Assembly: GCA_020632715.1 (NCBI GenBank)
Contig: JACKFA010000004.1
Coordinates: 744,001-808,000 of the forward strand
Reading direction: 5' to 3'
Source: Deltaproteobacteria bacterium
Lineage (GTDB): Bacteria; Myxococcota_A; UBA9042; PHBI01
Length of the DNA stretch: 64,000 nucleotides
Shown here: piece by piece, positions 62,301 to 64,000 of the stretch
How positions within the stretch are numbered: position 1 is the stretch's first letter
How the letters are laid out: the number at the start of each line of letters is the position of its first letter
Program-made: the position numbers and the translations under genes
The notes under the pieces: model-generated
What the model was told of the DNA's origin: nothing
The model's database searches: none
Seen by the model: the letters and a program-made list of their open reading frames with translations, nothing else

Positions 62301-64000
62301 CGACCTATGGCGAGCTGCTCGCGCCCACGGCGCTCGGCGCGGGCGGCGGCGCCGGCCTCGGCGCGGCGGCGCCGGCGGCGGGCGCGTGCACCTCGTCGCG
62401 GACACCCTCACGCTCGAGGCGCCGTGCGCGCCAACGGCGAGGACCTCGGCGCCATCGGCGTGAGCGGCCACGGCGGCGCCGGCGGGAGCGTGCTCCTCGA
62501 CGTCAGGACGCTCACGGGCAGCGGCGCCATCGACGCGCGCGGCGGCGACGGCGCCAGCGCCTCAGGCGCCGAGCACGGCGGCGGCGGCGGCCGGATCGCC
62601 GTGATCGCGGACGACGCCGCCGGCTACACCGGGCTCGCGAGCGCCGCGGGCGGCGCCGGGAGCGCCACGGCGACGGCGGGGCTCCCGGGCGGCGCGGGCT
62701 CGGTCGCCCTGTCCTTCGGAGGCGCCGCTCCCCTCGTCGTCATCGACGACGGCGGGGCCAGCGACGGCGCCGAGGGCGACGTCCTCGGCGACGCGGACCT
62801 CGCCGGCGCGGACGTCGTCGTGCGCGGATCGGCGCGCGTCCGGCTCGCGCGCCCGCTGTCGGTCGGCTCGCTGCGCCTCGAGGACCAGGCGCGGCTCGCG
62901 CACGGCGCGGCGACCGCGAGCGACGACGCGGTGGGCGTGGACATCACGGTGACCGGCACGCTCACCATCGGGAGCGACGCCGCCATCGACGTGAGCGGGC
63001 GCGGGTACCGCCAGGGTCGCACCTTCGGGAACAGCGCCCAGAGCGGCCTCATCGCCGGCGGGCGCGGTGGCGCCTCGCACGGCGGGCGCGGCGGCGGCAG
63101 CTCGGGGGTCGTCTTCGGCGACCCGATGGCGCCGGCGACGCTCGGGGCCGGCGGCGGCTCCTTCGGCGGCTCCGACTGCGCGGGCGCCGGCGGCGGCCGC
63201 GTGCGGATCGTCGCGGGGCGCTCGCGCTCGACGGCGCCATCGTCGCGTCCGGCGCGCCGGGCGACGAGACGTGCCAGACCGGCGGCGGCGCCGGGGCTCC
63301 ATCGACGTCACCGTCGGGCGCGCTCCTGGGCGATGGCGCGATCGCCGCGAACGGCGGCGCGGGCACCGTCGGGGCCTCGCGTCCGGCGGCGGCGGCAGGC
63401 GCGTCGCGGTCCGCTACGAAGACGCGAGCGCCTTCGACCTCGCGGCCATCAGCGCCTTCGGCGGGGCGGGGGCCGCGAACGGCGGCCCCGGCACGGTCCT
63501 CCTCGCGGAGGCCGGCGAGGCCCCGGTGCTGCGGGTCGCGAGCGGCGGGCTCACGGCCGAGCACGCGGCGCCGCCGCGCGTCCAGCTCGGCGCCTGGAAG
63601 CTCACGACGAGCGGGCTCACGGCGACCTCGTTCAAGGTGCAGGGCTCGAACCTCTGGGTCGGCGACTTCCTCGCCGGGACGCGCGTCGGGTTCGCGGGCA
63701 CCGCCGAGACGTGGCTCGTGACGGGGGTCACGGCGGCCACGACGACGGTGCTCGTCGAGGACCGGACGCCCGACCTCTCGGCGGCCGGTCTCGTCCAGAA
63801 CGCCGCTGCCATCGGGATCGTCGACCTCGGGGCGGTCCTCGACGTCGACGGCGCCTCGGTCGAGCTCGACGGCGAGTGGCGCCTCCTGGGCCTTCGCCTC
63901 GCGAACGGCGCCCGCCTCGCGCACGCGCCGACCGCGACCACGGTGGGGCGCGCGCCCTCGGGGCTCGAGCTCGCGGTCGAGGGGGACGTCGACATCGACG
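53363..64000 (+). CDS. giant modular lipoprotein adhesin, 3' part frameshifted and running off the window
   Basis: More than 3500 residues. Signal MRGFLLRRALLGALLLSFVG with Cys21 is followed by an Asp-Thr-Ala stalk (about 25-119). Next come Ig-like modules (125-215 and 305-395), a BIG2 domain (217-303), a Big1-like domain (396-500) and a carboxypeptidase-regulatory-like fold (517-565). A long unassigned region follows. Calcium-type thrombospondin-3 repeats (DSDGDGLDDGAEV) lie at 1951-2133 and 2172-2243, propeller-like repeats at 2350-2650, two more Ig modules (2656-2843), then Gly-rich parallel-beta sequence. The frame is open to about 62345. Beyond that the homologous Gly-rich protein continues through six single-base shifts and stays open to base 64000; the uncorrected frame stops at 63719-63721. 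ATG 53363 follows GAGG. Confidence 0.78.
53485..53702. repeat. 9-bp tandem repeats encoding the (ADT)n stalk
   Basis: About 24 units of 9 bp alternating GACACGGCG, GACACCGCG, GACACGGCC and GACACCGCC, coding for Asp-Thr-Ala. Synonymous variation among units is low and patchy (blocks of identical copies), which indicates recent slippage or unequal exchange. Because the unit is a multiple of three, copy-number change alters stalk length without frameshift. Confidence 0.9.

Overview
The window is very GC-rich (third codon positions almost always G or C) and looks like a Myxococcota (myxobacterium-type) chromosome. The grounds are a MYXO-CTERM sorting motif, many large repeat-rich surface lipoproteins, an FHA-domain sigma-54-type ATPase, a membrane Ser/Thr kinase and a HAMP class III cyclase. 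This placement is inference; there is no rRNA, tRNA, phage, IS element or CRISPR array in the window. Genes are tightly packed and no gene-free gap exceeds about 260 bp.

Layout. 1-9.1 kb: the start of acetyl-CoA synthetase (runs off the left edge), an unknown protein, a STAS-like protein coupled to acylphosphatase, a YcaQ/AlkX-type DNA glycosylase, a YceI/membrane-protein pair, a LysR regulator with a dyad in front of it, a YfcG-like GST and an unknown protein. 9.4-12 kb: a membrane protein and an FHA/AAA+ regulator with a degenerate GAFTGA loop. 12-20.9 kb: a surface protein reading as a fusion of a MYXO-CTERM protein and a lipoprotein, an exported unknown, a strong bidirectional terminator and an M3 metallopeptidase lipoprotein. 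21-24.2 kb: an overlapping operon of methyltransferase, FMO-type monooxygenase and Rieske oxygenase, probably a small-molecule modification pathway of unknown substrate. 24.4-31.2 kb: exported unknowns, a DMT-like membrane protein, an exported protein ending in a complete Hint domain, a Ser/Thr kinase with an FKBP-like extracytoplasmic domain, and isocitrate dehydrogenase.

31.4-41 kb: lipoproteins (one frameshifted), a DMT transporter, an 1871-aa exported protein with 19 slime-mould-type CTDC repeats, and a lipoprotein with PTEPTT repeats. 41-49.8 kb: a hairpin repeat cluster, a SHOCT/CD225/DUF2752 operon, an Aer-like PAS protein, a propeller-like lipoprotein, a cyclase and small exported proteins. 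50-64 kb: a 1068-aa Ig-rich lipoprotein and a giant (>3500 aa) modular lipoprotein adhesin. The last 1.7 kb of that adhesin contains a cluster of single-base frameshifts, and it runs off the right edge.

Recurring theme: at least seven lipoproteins and several exported proteins, three of them tethered by Asp/Thr-rich stalks, mixed with signalling proteins (FHA-ATPase, kinase, PAS, cyclase). No complete known pathway is present. The least explained units are the methyltransferase/FMO/Rieske operon, the exported Hint protein and the MYXO-CTERM/lipobox fusion.
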